Counted from the stretch's first letter, positions 8,638 to 16,734 are shown. The stretch is 28,274 bases of DNA from JAAZNF01 sp964561025 (GCA_964561025.1 CAZLNM010000068.1:1-28274); one strand, 5' to 3'. Numbers and translations are program-made. The notes: generated by a model from the letters alone, not told the origin.

Positions 8638-9111
8638 TCAGATCTCTGTCTCCAGGATCCGGTAGCGGGTGGCCTGAAAGCCGAGCGAGGCGTACGCAGC
8701 GCGCGCGGGCCGGTTCTTCTCGTGGACATAGAGCCGCAAGGAGCGCACCGAGCCCTCTTTTCGAGCGAGGCGGCGGACTTCTGAAAGCAGCGCCGCGAAC
8801 ACCCCCGCGCGCCGACATTCGGGGCGGACGTACACCGACTGGATCCACCAGTACTCGGCTGCGTGCCAGTCGCTCCATTCGCGGGTGACGAAGAGCTGCC
8901 CCATCAGACGCCCCGCCACCTCGGCCACCAGGTAGAACCCCTTGCGGCGATCCGACAGCGCCCGCGCCGCGCCCCGCCGGGCGGCCGTCCGGCCCAGGGA
9001 CAGGCCCTCGCTCTCGCGGGCCAGCGCGAGGTTGTTGCGGCAGATGGCGGCGCTGTCGGAGCGACGGGCGGGCCGGATCAAAAAACGTCGCGATCGCGGT
9101 GTGCGGTTCAC
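8638..9111 (-). CDS. GNAT-family N-acetyltransferase
   Basis: The GTG at 9111 gives 157 residues starting just before the conserved FLIRPARRSD segment. A longer reading to 9243 would run through an inverted repeat and a terminator hairpin, so it is disfavoured, although no strong ribosome site precedes the GTG. GNAT enzymes transfer an acetyl group from acetyl-CoA to an amine. The acetyl-CoA loop is seen as VYVRPECRRAGVFAALL, and the C-terminal part RLYVHEKNRPARAAYASLGF is the usual motif B region. The substrate cannot be told. The gene is convergent with the barrel protein and divergent from the L,D-transpeptidase-like gene. Confidence 0.82.
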   Translation of the reverse strand: MNRTPRSRRFLIRPARRSDSAAICRNNLALARESEGLSLGRTAARRGAARALSDRRKGFYLVAEVAGRLMGQLFVTREWSDWHAAEYWWIQSVYVRPECRRAGVFAALLSEVRRLARKEGSVRSLRLYVHEKNRPARAAYASLGFQATRYRILETEI

Positions 9112-9149
9112 CCGACCCGTATACGAACCCCGCCTGCGAAGGTCAAGCC

Positions 9150-9187
9150 CTGTCCGGATTTCGGACACGTGTTTGAAATCCGGACAG
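9150..9187. repeat. 13-bp perfect inverted repeat, CTGTCCGGATTTC
   Basis: CTGTCCGGATTTC (9150-9162) and its exact reverse complement (9175-9187) flank a 12-base spacer that contains CACGTG. Most of the arm recurs at 16-27 of the window, next to a GGGGCCTGTCCCC core, so it probably belongs to a dispersed repeat family. It lies in the gap between divergent genes, so an operator role is a second possibility. Confidence 0.6.
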
Positions 9188-9208
9188 CGCGGCGGGATGA
9201 GAAGTTGT

Positions 9209-9238
9209 GACCCGTTGATTTTTCGGGTCTTTTTTTTT
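9209..9238 (+). terminator. Rho-independent terminator-like hairpin upstream of the L,D-transpeptidase gene
   Basis: GACCCG and CGGGTC form a six-base stem around a nine-base loop, followed directly by nine T residues on the plus strand. This is the form of an intrinsic terminator. No plus-strand gene ends here. The hairpin could stop antisense transcripts crossing the GNAT gene or act in the leader of the gene at 9302. Confidence 0.6.
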
Positions 9239-9301
9239 GGCATCCGAATTGCAGAAACGGCTCACAAGACTTGCTCGCATTTCTTCCCCGAGGAGGGAAA
9301 C

Positions 9302-10483
9302 ATGACCGAACCGCTCAACCCGACTCTTTCGAGCCGCCTGGACGAACTGGCCGCCGATTGCAACGTGGATCGCGAGGACGCCTACCTCATCGGCCAGGCG
9401 ATGGACCCCGCCTCCGCGATCGACCGGCGCATGATCTCCGACCTTCTTAGAAGGTGCGCCGACAAGATGGAGCCCGAGGGTTTCGCCGCGCTGCGAAAGC
9501 GGCTCTTGGGAAAATCCTTCCAGGTGGCGGACCGGGTGCTGCTCGAGGAAGGCGCTCGCGGGCCGGAGGTGATGCGCCTGCGCGAGACCCTGGCCCAGAT
9601 GTCCCGCGGGGTCATGCGCGACCGCCGCATCGATCCCGGGCCGGGAGACAAGTTCGATGCCGCCACCCGGGCCTCGCTTTTTCAGTTGCAGACCAGCCTG
9701 GGGCTACCGGCGGACGGCCGGCTCACCAGCCGGACCCTGGTGGCCATGAACCGCCTGCTGATGGCGAAGGGACTTCCCGTGCTGGATCTGGAGCGGTTTG
9801 CGGCGGCGCCGAAGAACATCCGCTTGCACTTCTATCCGGGCGCTAAGGCAGAAAGCCTCGTGGTCATGCAGGGCGAGCGCGTGCTGGACGTCTACCCCAT
9901 GCGCGGCGGTCCCGAAAAGGCACGGCCCGACCCGCGAGCGCACAACACAACGCACATGCCGTACGCCCCGACTCCGCCGGGCAGCTACCGGCTGTCGGGG
10001 AGCGGCGCCCATACCACACCGGCCTGGAAGCTCTCGCAGATCCCCTGGGGCGCACCTCTGCGCGAGAAGGACGGTGAGATCCAGTTTCAGGAAGCGCCAG
10101 GACGGCCATGGAAGTTCGCCACCGGAGGAAAGAGCGTCTTTCGCGGCCAGCCCCAGGAGCTGCAATTCTCGCGGCAAGACTTTCTGGACGCCAGGGGCCA
10201 GGTGCGGGAGCGCTGGGAGCACAACGACTTCGGGCACCGCGCCTTCTTCCTGTCGAAAGAAGGCAAACGCCAGGGTCACATGATTCACGCCACGCCTCGC
10301 GAAGAGGCGCGCTACGGCGAGGAGCAACTGCCGCTCACCGAGTCGCACGGCTGCGAACACATGTACCCCGAGGATCTGGACGAGGCCGCGGCCAAGGGTT
10401 ACTTCCGGCCCGGGACGCCCTTCATCGTCCACGGGTACCAGGAGCCGCTGCCTGCCTCGGCCGAGATCCTGCGCCGCGAGTGA
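9302..10483 (+). CDS. L,D-transpeptidase-like (YkuD) protein with peptidoglycan-binding domain
   Basis: The ATG at 9302 follows a strong GAGGAGGG site, giving 393 residues. A PG_binding_1-like helical domain spans about 85-155 (RGPEVMRLRETL, then ADGRLTSRTLVAMNRLL). The YkuD-like catalytic domain spans about 172-380, with a conserved His in HMIHATP (His329) and the Cys region ESHGCEHM (Cys351). YkuD enzymes crosslink peptidoglycan through L,D linkages or attach proteins to it. Two oddities are seen. The canonical SHGC(I/V)R motif has lost its Arg (EH follows the Cys), and no signal peptide or membrane anchor is visible at the supported start, although the family normally works in the periplasm. 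The N-terminal 80 residues are helical and unrecognised. Activity is therefore less certain than family membership. Confidence 0.8.
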   Translation: MTEPLNPTLSSRLDELAADCNVDREDAYLIGQAMDPASAIDRRMISDLLRRCADKMEPEGFAALRKRLLGKSFQVADRVLLEEGARGPEVMRLRETLAQMSRGVMRDRRIDPGPGDKFDAATRASLFQLQTSLGLPADGRLTSRTLVAMNRLLMAKGLPVLDLERFAAAPKNIRLHFYPGAKAESLVVMQGERVLDVYPMRGGPEKARPDPRAHNTTHMPYAPTPPGSYRLSGSGAHTTPAWKLSQIPWGAPLREKDGEIQFQEAPGRPWKFATGGKSVFRGQPQELQFSRQDFLDARGQVRERWEHNDFGHRAFFLSKEGKRQGHMIHATPREEARYGEEQLPLTESHGCEHMYPEDLDEAAAKGYFRPGTPFIVHGYQEPLPASAEILRRE

Positions 10484-10611
10484 AGTGCGGCGTGCGGCCG
10501 ATGTCTTTATTATCCTGCGGGTTCTGTCGGCCTCCGCCCGACCTGGCCGTCAATGGCCCCGCCAAATCCTTGAAGCTCGCACCCGATGCGGCACGCACAT
10601 GTCCCCCATAG

Positions 10612-10649
10612 CAAGAATAAAGGTCTTCGAACGACTCCGGAAGCGACCT
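10612..10649 (-). terminator. Probable intrinsic terminator of nrdJ
   Basis: Read on the minus strand, AGGT-CG-CTTC pairs with GAAG-ACCT around a loop, giving an eight-pair stem with a two-base bulge. The T-rich TTTATTCTT follows. It begins seven bases after the nrdJ stop codon, where a terminator is expected. The tract is imperfect, so confidence is moderate. Confidence 0.5.
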
Positions 10650-10655
10650 CTTAGC

Positions 10656-13289
10656 TCAGCCGCACTTGCTGTAACCGCATTCCGGGCACAGCAGGCAGCC
10701 TTCCAGGTGCTCGACGGTGCCGCCGCAGTCGGGGCAGGCCAGGAAGGCCTTGGGGCGAGCGTCAGGCGAGGCGGGCGGGTCCGACTTCGGAGCGACCGAG
10801 GCAGAATGGGAAGCGGCCTCGGCCTCGGGGACCTGCGCCGCCACCGGGAGGGCCGCCGGGGCACCCGCCATCGATGGCGGGCTGGCCCCCTCGGAGGCGC
10901 CGGCGGAGGGCACGGGCGTGGTCCGATCGCGGATCAGGCTGACGTAGCGTTTCAGCGCCCGGGCGATGGCGTCGGCACAGGACAGGATCATCTCCCCGTC
11001 CTTCCAGGCCGGGGAGGGACAACGCACGCCGGAGAGCTGCTTGATGATGGCCTCGGGGTCCACCCCGGCGCGCAGGGCGAGCGACACCAGCCGGCTGATG
11101 GCCTCGGCCTGGGAGGAGGCGCAGCCGCCGGCCTTGCCCATGGCGGTGAACAGCTCGAAGATGCCGCGGTCGTCCTCGTTCACGGTCACGTACAGATTTC
11201 CGCAACCGGTGGTCATCTTCTGGGTGCAGCCGCGCACCACCTCCGGCCGTTCGCGCGGCGTGAGCCGGGCGCGCTCCGAGACCATGCCCGGATCGGAGGC
11301 GGGGGGCGGCGCCGACGAGACGGCGGAGTGGGTCTTGCCGGTGCTGAGGACCTGCTCGGAGCGGGAACCATCGCGGTAGACGGTGACGCCCTTGCAGCCC
11401 AGGATGTAGGAAAGCCGAAACACCTCCGCCACGTCGGACTCGGTCGCCTCGTGCTTGAGGTTGACCGTCTTCGACACCGCGTTGTCGGTGTGGTGCTGGA
11501 AGGCCGCCTGGGTGCGGATGTGCCACTCGGGGGTGATGTCGTGGGCCGTGACGAACAGCCGCCGCCAGCGCTCGGGCACCCCGTCCACGTGGGCCAGGCT
11601 GCCGGCGTTGGCGATCTGGCGCATGAGCTCGTCGCTGTAGAATCCTTCCTCGCGGGCGATCTTCTCGAACAGCGGGTTCACCTCGGGGAGCTCGGTCTTG
11701 TCGAGCACGTTGCGCACGAAGCACACCCCGTACAGCGGCTCGATCCCCGAGGAGCAGCCGGCGATGATGCTGATGGTGCCCGTCGGAGCCACGGTGGTGG
11801 TGGTGGCGTTGCGCAGCGGCCGCGCCGAGGGGCGATCGTAGGTGCTCCCGCGGAAGTTGGGGAAGGCACCCCGCGTCTCGGCCAGATCGGCGGAGGCGGC
11901 CCGGGCCTCGCGCCGGATGAAGGCCATGACCTCCTCGCCCTTGCGCAAGGCATCCTCGCTGGCGTAGGGGAGCCCCAGCGCGATCAGCATGTCGGCGTAG
12001 CCCATGACGCCCAGGCCGATCTTGCGGTTGCCCTTGGTCACGCGCTCGATGGCCGGCAGCGGGTAGCGGTTGACCTCGATGACGTTGTCCAGAAAATGCA
12101 CCGCCGAGTGCACCGTGCGCTTGAGCTTGTCCCAGTCCACGTCGCGGCCGCGCACCATGCGGGCCAGGTTGATCGAGCCCAGGTTGCACGACTCGTAGGG
12201 CAGCAGCGGCTGCTCGCCGCAGGGGTTGGTGCTCTCGATGGCGCCCACGTGCGGGGTGGGGTTGTCGCGGTTGATGCGGTCGATGAAGATGACGCCCGGC
12301 TCGCCGTTCTTCCAGGAGAGCTTGACGATGGCGTCGAACACCTTGCGCGCGTCCAGGGTGCGGATCACCCGGTTGGTGCGCGGGTTGAGCAGCTCGTAGG
12401 AGCCGCCGCGCTGCACCGCGTCCATGAAAGCGTCGGTGGCCGCCACCGAGATGTTGAAGTTGTTGAGCGCGTGCTCGCTGGTCTTGCAGCTGATGAAGTC
12501 CAGAATGTCGGGGTGATCCACCCGCAGGATACCCATGTTGGCGCCGCGCCGGGTGCCGCCCTGCTTCACCGTCTCGGTGGCCGCGTCGAAGACCTTCATG
12601 AAGCTCACCGGGCCGGAGGAGACGCCCTTGGTGGAGGCCACCACGTCGTTCTTGGGACGGATGCGGGAGAAGGAGAAGCCGGTGCCGCCGCCGGACTTGT
12701 GGATCATGGCGGTGTACTTCACCGACTCGAAGATGCTCTCCATCGAGTCGTCGACCGGCAGCACGAAACAGGCCGAGAGCTGACCCAGCTCGCGCCCGGC
12801 GTTCATCAGGGTGGGCGAGTTGGGCAAGAACTCGAGCGAGGTCATGAGACGGTAGAACTCGGCCGCCGTCTCCTGGATGTCGGCCGCGCCGTCGAAGGCC
12901 CGGTCCCCCTCCGCCACCGCCCGCGCCACCCGGGCGAACATGTCCTTGGGGCGCTCCACCGGCTTGCCGTCGGGAGCGCGGCGCAGGTAGCGCTTCTCCA
13001 GAACGCGCAGGGCGTTCGCGCTCAAGGGGAGCTCCTGCTCGAGGCCGAGGTGCGCCAGGTGATCGTCGATGGCCTGGCGGATGGCGCGCGGGGTGAGGCG
13101 CTCGAGCTTCTTGTCACGCAGCCTGGCCTCCACCTCCCGGCTGATCTTCCAGGCGGCCTCCGGCGCCAGCGAGCGCTGGCGGATCAGGGCGTCGGCCACC
13201 CGCCCGGCGTCCCACTCGGCCAGGTCGTCCGCCTTGAGTTCGTCGTACACCAGCACCGGGAGTTCCACGCGCTTCTCTTCGATGTTCAC
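10656..13289 (-). CDS. nrdJ: Adenosylcobalamin-dependent class II ribonucleotide reductase
   Basis: This enzyme makes deoxyribonucleotides using adenosylcobalamin and needs no oxygen or second subunit. The GTG at 13289 has GAGG seven bases upstream and gives 877 residues; a longer TTG reading to 13337 lacks support. Seen in order: a degenerate ATP-cone-like N-terminus (about 5-85), FLPNSPTLMNAG, the SACF cysteine, HKSGGGTGFSFSRIRP, the NPCGEQPLLPYESCNLGSINLA active-site block, and VAPTGTISIIAGCSSGIEP. Then come a TSCPD-type domain (GCGNLYVTVNEDD) and a Pro/Ala/Ser linker leading to a C-terminal CPDCG...CPECG...CG tail. That tail is a zinc-binding and redox-relay feature of NrdJ. The gene stands alone on the minus strand. 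Its promoter carries two NrdR-box-like sites, so repression by NrdR is likely. Confidence 0.96.
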   Translation of the reverse strand: MNIEEKRVELPVLVYDELKADDLAEWDAGRVADALIRQRSLAPEAAWKISREVEARLRDKKLERLTPRAIRQAIDDHLAHLGLEQELPLSANALRVLEKRYLRRAPDGKPVERPKDMFARVARAVAEGDRAFDGAADIQETAAEFYRLMTSLEFLPNSPTLMNAGRELGQLSACFVLPVDDSMESIFESVKYTAMIHKSGGGTGFSFSRIRPKNDVVASTKGVSSGPVSFMKVFDAATETVKQGGTRRGANMGILRVDHPDILDFISCKTSEHALNNFNISVAATDAFMDAVQRGGSYELLNPRTNRVIRTLDARKVFDAIVKLSWKNGEPGVIFIDRINRDNPTPHVGAIESTNPCGEQPLLPYESCNLGSINLARMVRGRDVDWDKLKRTVHSAVHFLDNVIEVNRYPLPAIERVTKGNRKIGLGVMGYADMLIALGLPYASEDALRKGEEVMAFIRREARAASADLAETRGAFPNFRGSTYDRPSARPLRNATTTTVAPTGTISIIAGCSSGIEPLYGVCFVRNVLDKTELPEVNPLFEKIAREEGFYSDELMRQIANAGSLAHVDGVPERWRRLFVTAHDITPEWHIRTQAAFQHHTDNAVSKTVNLKHEATESDVAEVFRLSYILGCKGVTVYRDGSRSEQVLSTGKTHSAVSSAPPPASDPGMVSERARLTPRERPEVVRGCTQKMTTGCGNLYVTVNEDDRGIFELFTAMGKAGGCASSQAEAISRLVSLALRAGVDPEAIIKQLSGVRCPSPAWKDGEMILSCADAIARALKRYVSLIRDRTTPVPSAGASEGASPPSMAGAPAALPVAAQVPEAEAASHSASVAPKSDPPASPDARPKAFLACPDCGGTVEHLEGCLLCPECGYSKCG

Positions 13290-13360
13290 GTCCGAGCCTC
13301 TCTGTCCGCAAAAGATTCTGTTCCGCGGTTCCGCCAACTATGCGTAAATAATCGAAAAAA

Positions 13361-13376
13361 CCACCTTATATGGTAG
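13361..13376 (-). promoter_or_regulatory. NrdR box 2 (downstream half-site pair)
   Basis: On the minus strand this 16-mer reads CTACCATATAAGGTGG. It matches the NrdR consensus ACACWATATMTWGTGT at the central ATATA and the flanking AC and GTG positions (about 10 of 16). Its centre is 32 bp from the centre of the box at 13393-13408, the spacing usual for paired NrdR boxes. Confidence 0.6.
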
Positions 13377-13386
13377 CGTGAGAGCA

Positions 13387-13414
13387 CTTATACCACCATA
13401 TATTGTGCTGTCAA
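13387..13414 (-). promoter_or_regulatory. nrdJ promoter (sigma70-type)
   Basis: Read on the minus strand, TTGACA at 13414-13409 is followed by a 16-base spacer and TATAAG at 13392-13387. The -35 is a perfect match and the -10 is close to TATAAT. The predicted transcript starts roughly 90 bases before the nrdJ GTG. One NrdR-like box fills the spacer exactly and the second lies just downstream of the expected start site, a layout suited to repression. Confidence 0.75.
13393..13408 (+). promoter_or_regulatory. NrdR box 1 (in the promoter spacer)
   Basis: CCACCATATATTGTGC matches the NrdR consensus ACACWATATMTWGTGT at 13 of 16 positions. It lies exactly between the -35 and -10 elements of the nrdJ promoter. 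NrdR is an ATP/dATP-sensing repressor of ribonucleotide reductase genes. The nrdR gene itself is not in this window. Confidence 0.7.
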
Positions 13415-13536
13415 GAATATTATCCGGGCCGGATTTTTCCTCAAAAAAACCGCGCCTGTGCGCGAGCGGTCGGCGCGGGTGGTTTCTTGAAAGCGCGCCC
13501 GGCTTCCCGTAAGATGGGCCGTCGGCGGGAGGAGCC

Positions 13537-15390
13537 ATGGCCGAAGAAAAGAAGGCCGCGGAGAAGGCATCCGAAGAAAAGAAGATCGATCCCCGCTCCG
13601 TGTACATCACCGGCACGTCCCGGATGAAGAAGGACCGAAACGTCCTCGACGACCTGGACGAGGCCGAGGCCGCACAGCGCATCGCCAAGGTGCAGGAGAT
13701 CTTCGATCAGCTCCAGCGCTCCATCAAGACCATCGGCATCTACCGCCACAACACCGCCCACTACGGCGAGTACCTGGAGCGCACCTACCGCATCCTGAGC
13801 GACTTTCTGGAGCGCTACGACGCGCTGCCGCTCAAGGTGGAGACGCTGGCCTTCAAGTTCATGAACGCGGTGGTGTACCAGGAGGAGGCCAGCGAGCAGA
13901 ACCTGGCCAACAGGTTCTACCGCGACGGGGTGCGCATCCTCATCTTCCGCAAGGGGCTGCCGGCCGAGGAGCTGCTCAACTGGGTGCTCATCTGCCTGAC
14001 CAACTTCCGCTCGGCCGATTACCTGCACGAGGACATGGTCAGCCTGATGTGGAAGCAGGAGTTCGGCTACATCGAGTACGTGGTGGTGGAGACCTTCGCG
14101 GTGGGAGTGGAGAGCGAGAGCGAGGCGAAAGCCGAGGTGGACAAGATCGTCAACTACCTCTACTCCCGGCTGACCTCGGCCTCGGCCGATCACATCAAGT
14201 TCGCCCGCATCTCCCTCGAGGACCTGGAGATCGAGCTCGAGGACATCGACCAGGCCAAGGGCGTGGTGATCAAGGGCACTCCGGCCACCCCGGAGCAGAA
14301 GGCCAAGGTGCTCGAGCAGATCGAAGAGCAGGATCAGAACCGCATGATGCCCAAGCTGGTGGTGATCCTGTTCCGGGTGCTCGAGGAGGAGCTGGACGTC
14401 GACCTGGTGCAGGCGCTGCAGGAGGTGTTCGGGCAACTGCTCGACTCCTTCCTCATCCACGAGGACTTTCGCACCGTCAACCAGGTGCTGCGCAAGTTCA
14501 AGAGCCTCACCCGCAAGAACCTGCCCTCGGGCAACCTGGTGTACATCCAGCAGATCGAGGCGCGCTTTGTCGGCATGATGGGCGAGCCCGAGCGCCTGGA
14601 GCGGGTGGCCGACATCCTGGAGTCGATGGCCGAGATCCGCGAGCCCCAGGAGATCCACCGCTACCTCACTCGCCTGGACGAGAACGCCATCGTGCCGCTG
14701 CTCACCGCGCTGGAGCGCATGGAAAAACCCGACCCCCGCCGCCTGGTGTGCGACGCGCTGGCTGTGCTGGGCAAGCAACAGGTCGACGTGTTCCAGCGCC
14801 GTTTGCAGAGCAACAAGGCCAACCTGGTGCGCGACATGATGTACACCATCGACAAGATCAACCCGCCCGACAAGCTCAAGATCGTCGCCAGCCTGCTCAA
14901 CCACCCCAACCTGGCCATCCGCCTGGAGGCGCTCGGCACCATCGGCCAGGGCACCGACGAGGCCTGCCGCGCCTACGTGATGAAGGCCCTCGAGGATCCC
15001 GACACCCAGATGCGCATCACCGCCGCCCGGCTGCTGCCGAACTTCGATCTCTCTCACGCCACCCGCACCCTGCTGTCGCTGGTGCAGCACGAGGACTTCG
15101 GAAAAAAAGAGCCCAACGAGCAGATGGCCTTCTTCGCCGCCCTGGCCATGACCAACACCCCCGAGGCCATGGAGTACTTCCGCGAACAGCTGCGCCAGAC
15201 CTCGCTGCTTTCCAAGAAGAAGCACGCCGACTTCAAGCGCATCATGGTGAACGGCCTGGCCATGTCGGGCTCGATCGCGGCCTACAAGCTGCTCAAGGCC
15301 GAGCTGGAGGCGGGCATCAAGGAGGAGGACGTCTCGGCCGCCGCCGAGCGGGCCTGCAACAAGCTGCGCGAGAAGCTCCTCGGGACCTGA
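13537..15390 (+). CDS. HEAT-repeat protein with N-terminal domain shared with the HD-GYP-like neighbour
   Basis: This 617-residue cytoplasmic protein has no signal peptide and starts at an ATG behind GGAGGAG. After a Lys/Glu/Ala-rich leader there is a domain (about 55-160) with the pattern LQRSIKTIGIYRHN, then PLKVETLAFKFMN and ANRFYRDGVRILIFRKGL. It aligns by eye with residues 35-140 of the downstream HD-GYP-like protein. The C-terminal half (about 330-617) is made of paired helices of HEAT type (for example LLNHPNLAIRLEALGTIG and ALEDPDTQMRITAARLL), normally a protein-binding scaffold. The stop is 15 bases before the next start, so the two are very likely translated together. A regulatory or scaffold role alongside the HD-GYP-like protein is inferred; no enzymatic motif is seen. 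Confidence 0.82.
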   Translation: MAEEKKAAEKASEEKKIDPRSVYITGTSRMKKDRNVLDDLDEAEAAQRIAKVQEIFDQLQRSIKTIGIYRHNTAHYGEYLERTYRILSDFLERYDALPLKVETLAFKFMNAVVYQEEASEQNLANRFYRDGVRILIFRKGLPAEELLNWVLICLTNFRSADYLHEDMVSLMWKQEFGYIEYVVVETFAVGVESESEAKAEVDKIVNYLYSRLTSASADHIKFARISLEDLEIELEDIDQAKGVVIKGTPATPEQKAKVLEQIEEQDQNRMMPKLVVILFRVLEEELDVDLVQALQEVFGQLLDSFLIHEDFRTVNQVLRKFKSLTRKNLPSGNLVYIQQIEARFVGMMGEPERLERVADILESMAEIREPQEIHRYLTRLDENAIVPLLTALERMEKPDPRRLVCDALAVLGKQQVDVFQRRLQSNKANLVRDMMYTIDKINPPDKLKIVASLLNHPNLAIRLEALGTIGQGTDEACRAYVMKALEDPDTQMRITAARLLPNFDLSHATRTLLSLVQHEDFGKKEPNEQMAFFAALAMTNTPEAMEYFREQLRQTSLLSKKKHADFKRIMVNGLAMSGSIAAYKLLKAELEAGIKEEDVSAAAERACNKLREKLLGT

Positions 15391-15405
15391 TGCACGGAGG
15401 TGACC

Positions 15406-16722
15406 GTGGCCGACAAGTTCCGGATCCAGGAAGAAGCCAAGGCCTCGCCGGAGCGCATGGACCTGGCCCGATCCTACGAGGAGAAGCTCCAGGCCCAGGG
15501 CCGCTCGCTGCTGGGCACGCTGTACATGCTGGTGCGCAACGTGAAGCTCTACTCCCCCGACAACGACATCTTCGCGAAACCCCTGGAGCAGCTCAAAGAC
15601 ACCATCAACACCGTCATCGCCATGGACGGCAACCTCAACCTGCAGGTGGCCGGCGAGTCGTTCTACCTCAACAACATGCTCATGAAGGTGGAGGTCAACT
15701 CGCTGGACAACATCCGCTACCTGCAGGGCGAGTTCCAGCGGCGGGGCATCGGCGGCTTCGTGCTGGCCACGGCGATCACCATCCCCGAGCTCAAAAACTT
15801 CATCTTCATCTTCAGCAAGGAGTGCGAGGACGAGGTGGGCGAGCACGGGGTCTCGGCGCGCAAGTTGCAGGCGCTGAAGCTGCGGCGCAACGAGAAGGTG
15901 CAAGAGATCCTCAAGGAGCAGATCACATCAGACACCCTCGAGCGCCAGGTGGATCGCAAGCGCTACACGCTCACGGTGTACGCCCGCGCCATCTACTACA
16001 TGCGCCGCTACCTGGCCGGGCTGCGCGGCCAGGGGCCGCAGATCGCCATCGGCAAGGCCGGACGTTTCGTGCAGGACCTGGTGGATTTGTGCCACGCCCA
16101 CAAGACCCACTTTCTGGGCCTGACCACGCTCAAGGGCGACGATGAGTACCTGTGCTTCCACTCGGTGAACGTGACCCTGCTGTGCATCGTCTTCGGCGCC
16201 GAGCTGGGGCTGGACAAGACCCACCTGCGCGAACTGGGCATGGCGGCCATGTTCCACGACATCGGGGTGGTGGACGTGAGCGACGAGCTCTTGCTGAAGA
16301 AAGGCAAGCTCGCCCCCGAAGAGTCGCGCCAGGTACGCAAGTCCCCCATCTACTCGGTCAAGAAGATCCTGCGCCTGCGGCAGCTCAACCAGCTCACCAT
16401 CCACCGCATCATCACCGCCTACGAGCACAAGACCGACTTCGGCTCGCCGGTGAAGGACCTCAAGGGCAACATCTCCTTCGTGGTGCCGCGCACCGAGATG
16501 GGGGTGTACAGCAAGATCATCGCCATCTGCGACTGTTTCGACGCGCTGACCTCACGCCGGCCCTTCCGCGACGCCTACAGCTCCGACATCGCGCTCACCC
16601 TGATGTGGTCCGAGCTGCGCCACAAGTTCGACCCGGACTTCCTCAAGGTGTTCATGAACGCCATGAAGTTGAGCTCGGTGAAGGTCCTCTCCGAAAAAGG
16701 AGAGCGCATCGCCATCTTCTAG
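15406..16722 (+). CDS. HD-GYP-like phosphohydrolase domain protein, degenerate GYP motif
   Basis: The GTG at 15406 is five bases after GGAGG, giving 438 residues; a GTG two codons earlier overlaps that site. Residues about 33-140 form the N-terminal domain shared with the HEAT protein upstream. The HD domain (about 225-425) shows FHSVNVT (His252), FHDIG (His284, Asp285), a YEHKTDFGSP stretch (339-348) and ICDCFDALTSRRPFR (Asp376, Asp379). HD-GYP enzymes hydrolyse cyclic di-GMP. Here the HD pair and downstream Asp residues are kept, but the Gly-Tyr-Pro signature reads Gly-Ser-Pro and the usual HHE is altered. It may be an altered or inactive relative that acts as a c-di-GMP or other nucleotide sensor. 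Second gene of a three-gene operon. Confidence 0.85.
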   Translation: MADKFRIQEEAKASPERMDLARSYEEKLQAQGRSLLGTLYMLVRNVKLYSPDNDIFAKPLEQLKDTINTVIAMDGNLNLQVAGESFYLNNMLMKVEVNSLDNIRYLQGEFQRRGIGGFVLATAITIPELKNFIFIFSKECEDEVGEHGVSARKLQALKLRRNEKVQEILKEQITSDTLERQVDRKRYTLTVYARAIYYMRRYLAGLRGQGPQIAIGKAGRFVQDLVDLCHAHKTHFLGLTTLKGDDEYLCFHSVNVTLLCIVFGAELGLDKTHLRELGMAAMFHDIGVVDVSDELLLKKGKLAPEESRQVRKSPIYSVKKILRLRQLNQLTIHRIITAYEHKTDFGSPVKDLKGNISFVVPRTEMGVYSKIIAICDCFDALTSRRPFRDAYSSDIALTLMWSELRHKFDPDFLKVFMNAMKLSSVKVLSEKGERIAIF

Positions 16723-16734
16723 CGAGGCCACAAC

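Noticed and set aside
9197..9301. An earlier in-frame ATG for the L,D-transpeptidase gene that would add an FRVFFFG hydrophobic stretch
   Set aside because: The stretch is too short and charged for a signal peptide and is encoded by the terminator hairpin. The GAGGAGGG site clearly supports 9302.
10501..10611. Short plus-strand frame starting MSLLSCGFC after the transpeptidase gene
   Set aside because: No ribosome site, no conserved features, and it runs into the nrdJ terminator.
10485..13376. Very long plus-strand reading frame opposite nrdJ
   Set aside because: It is His/Gly/Val/Arg-rich antisense translation of a well-recognised gene, a product of high GC at third positions.
13441..15903. 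Long minus-strand frame opposite the HEAT and HD-GYP-like genes
   Set aside because: Leu/His/Val-rich low-information sequence without motifs; shadow of the plus-strand operon.
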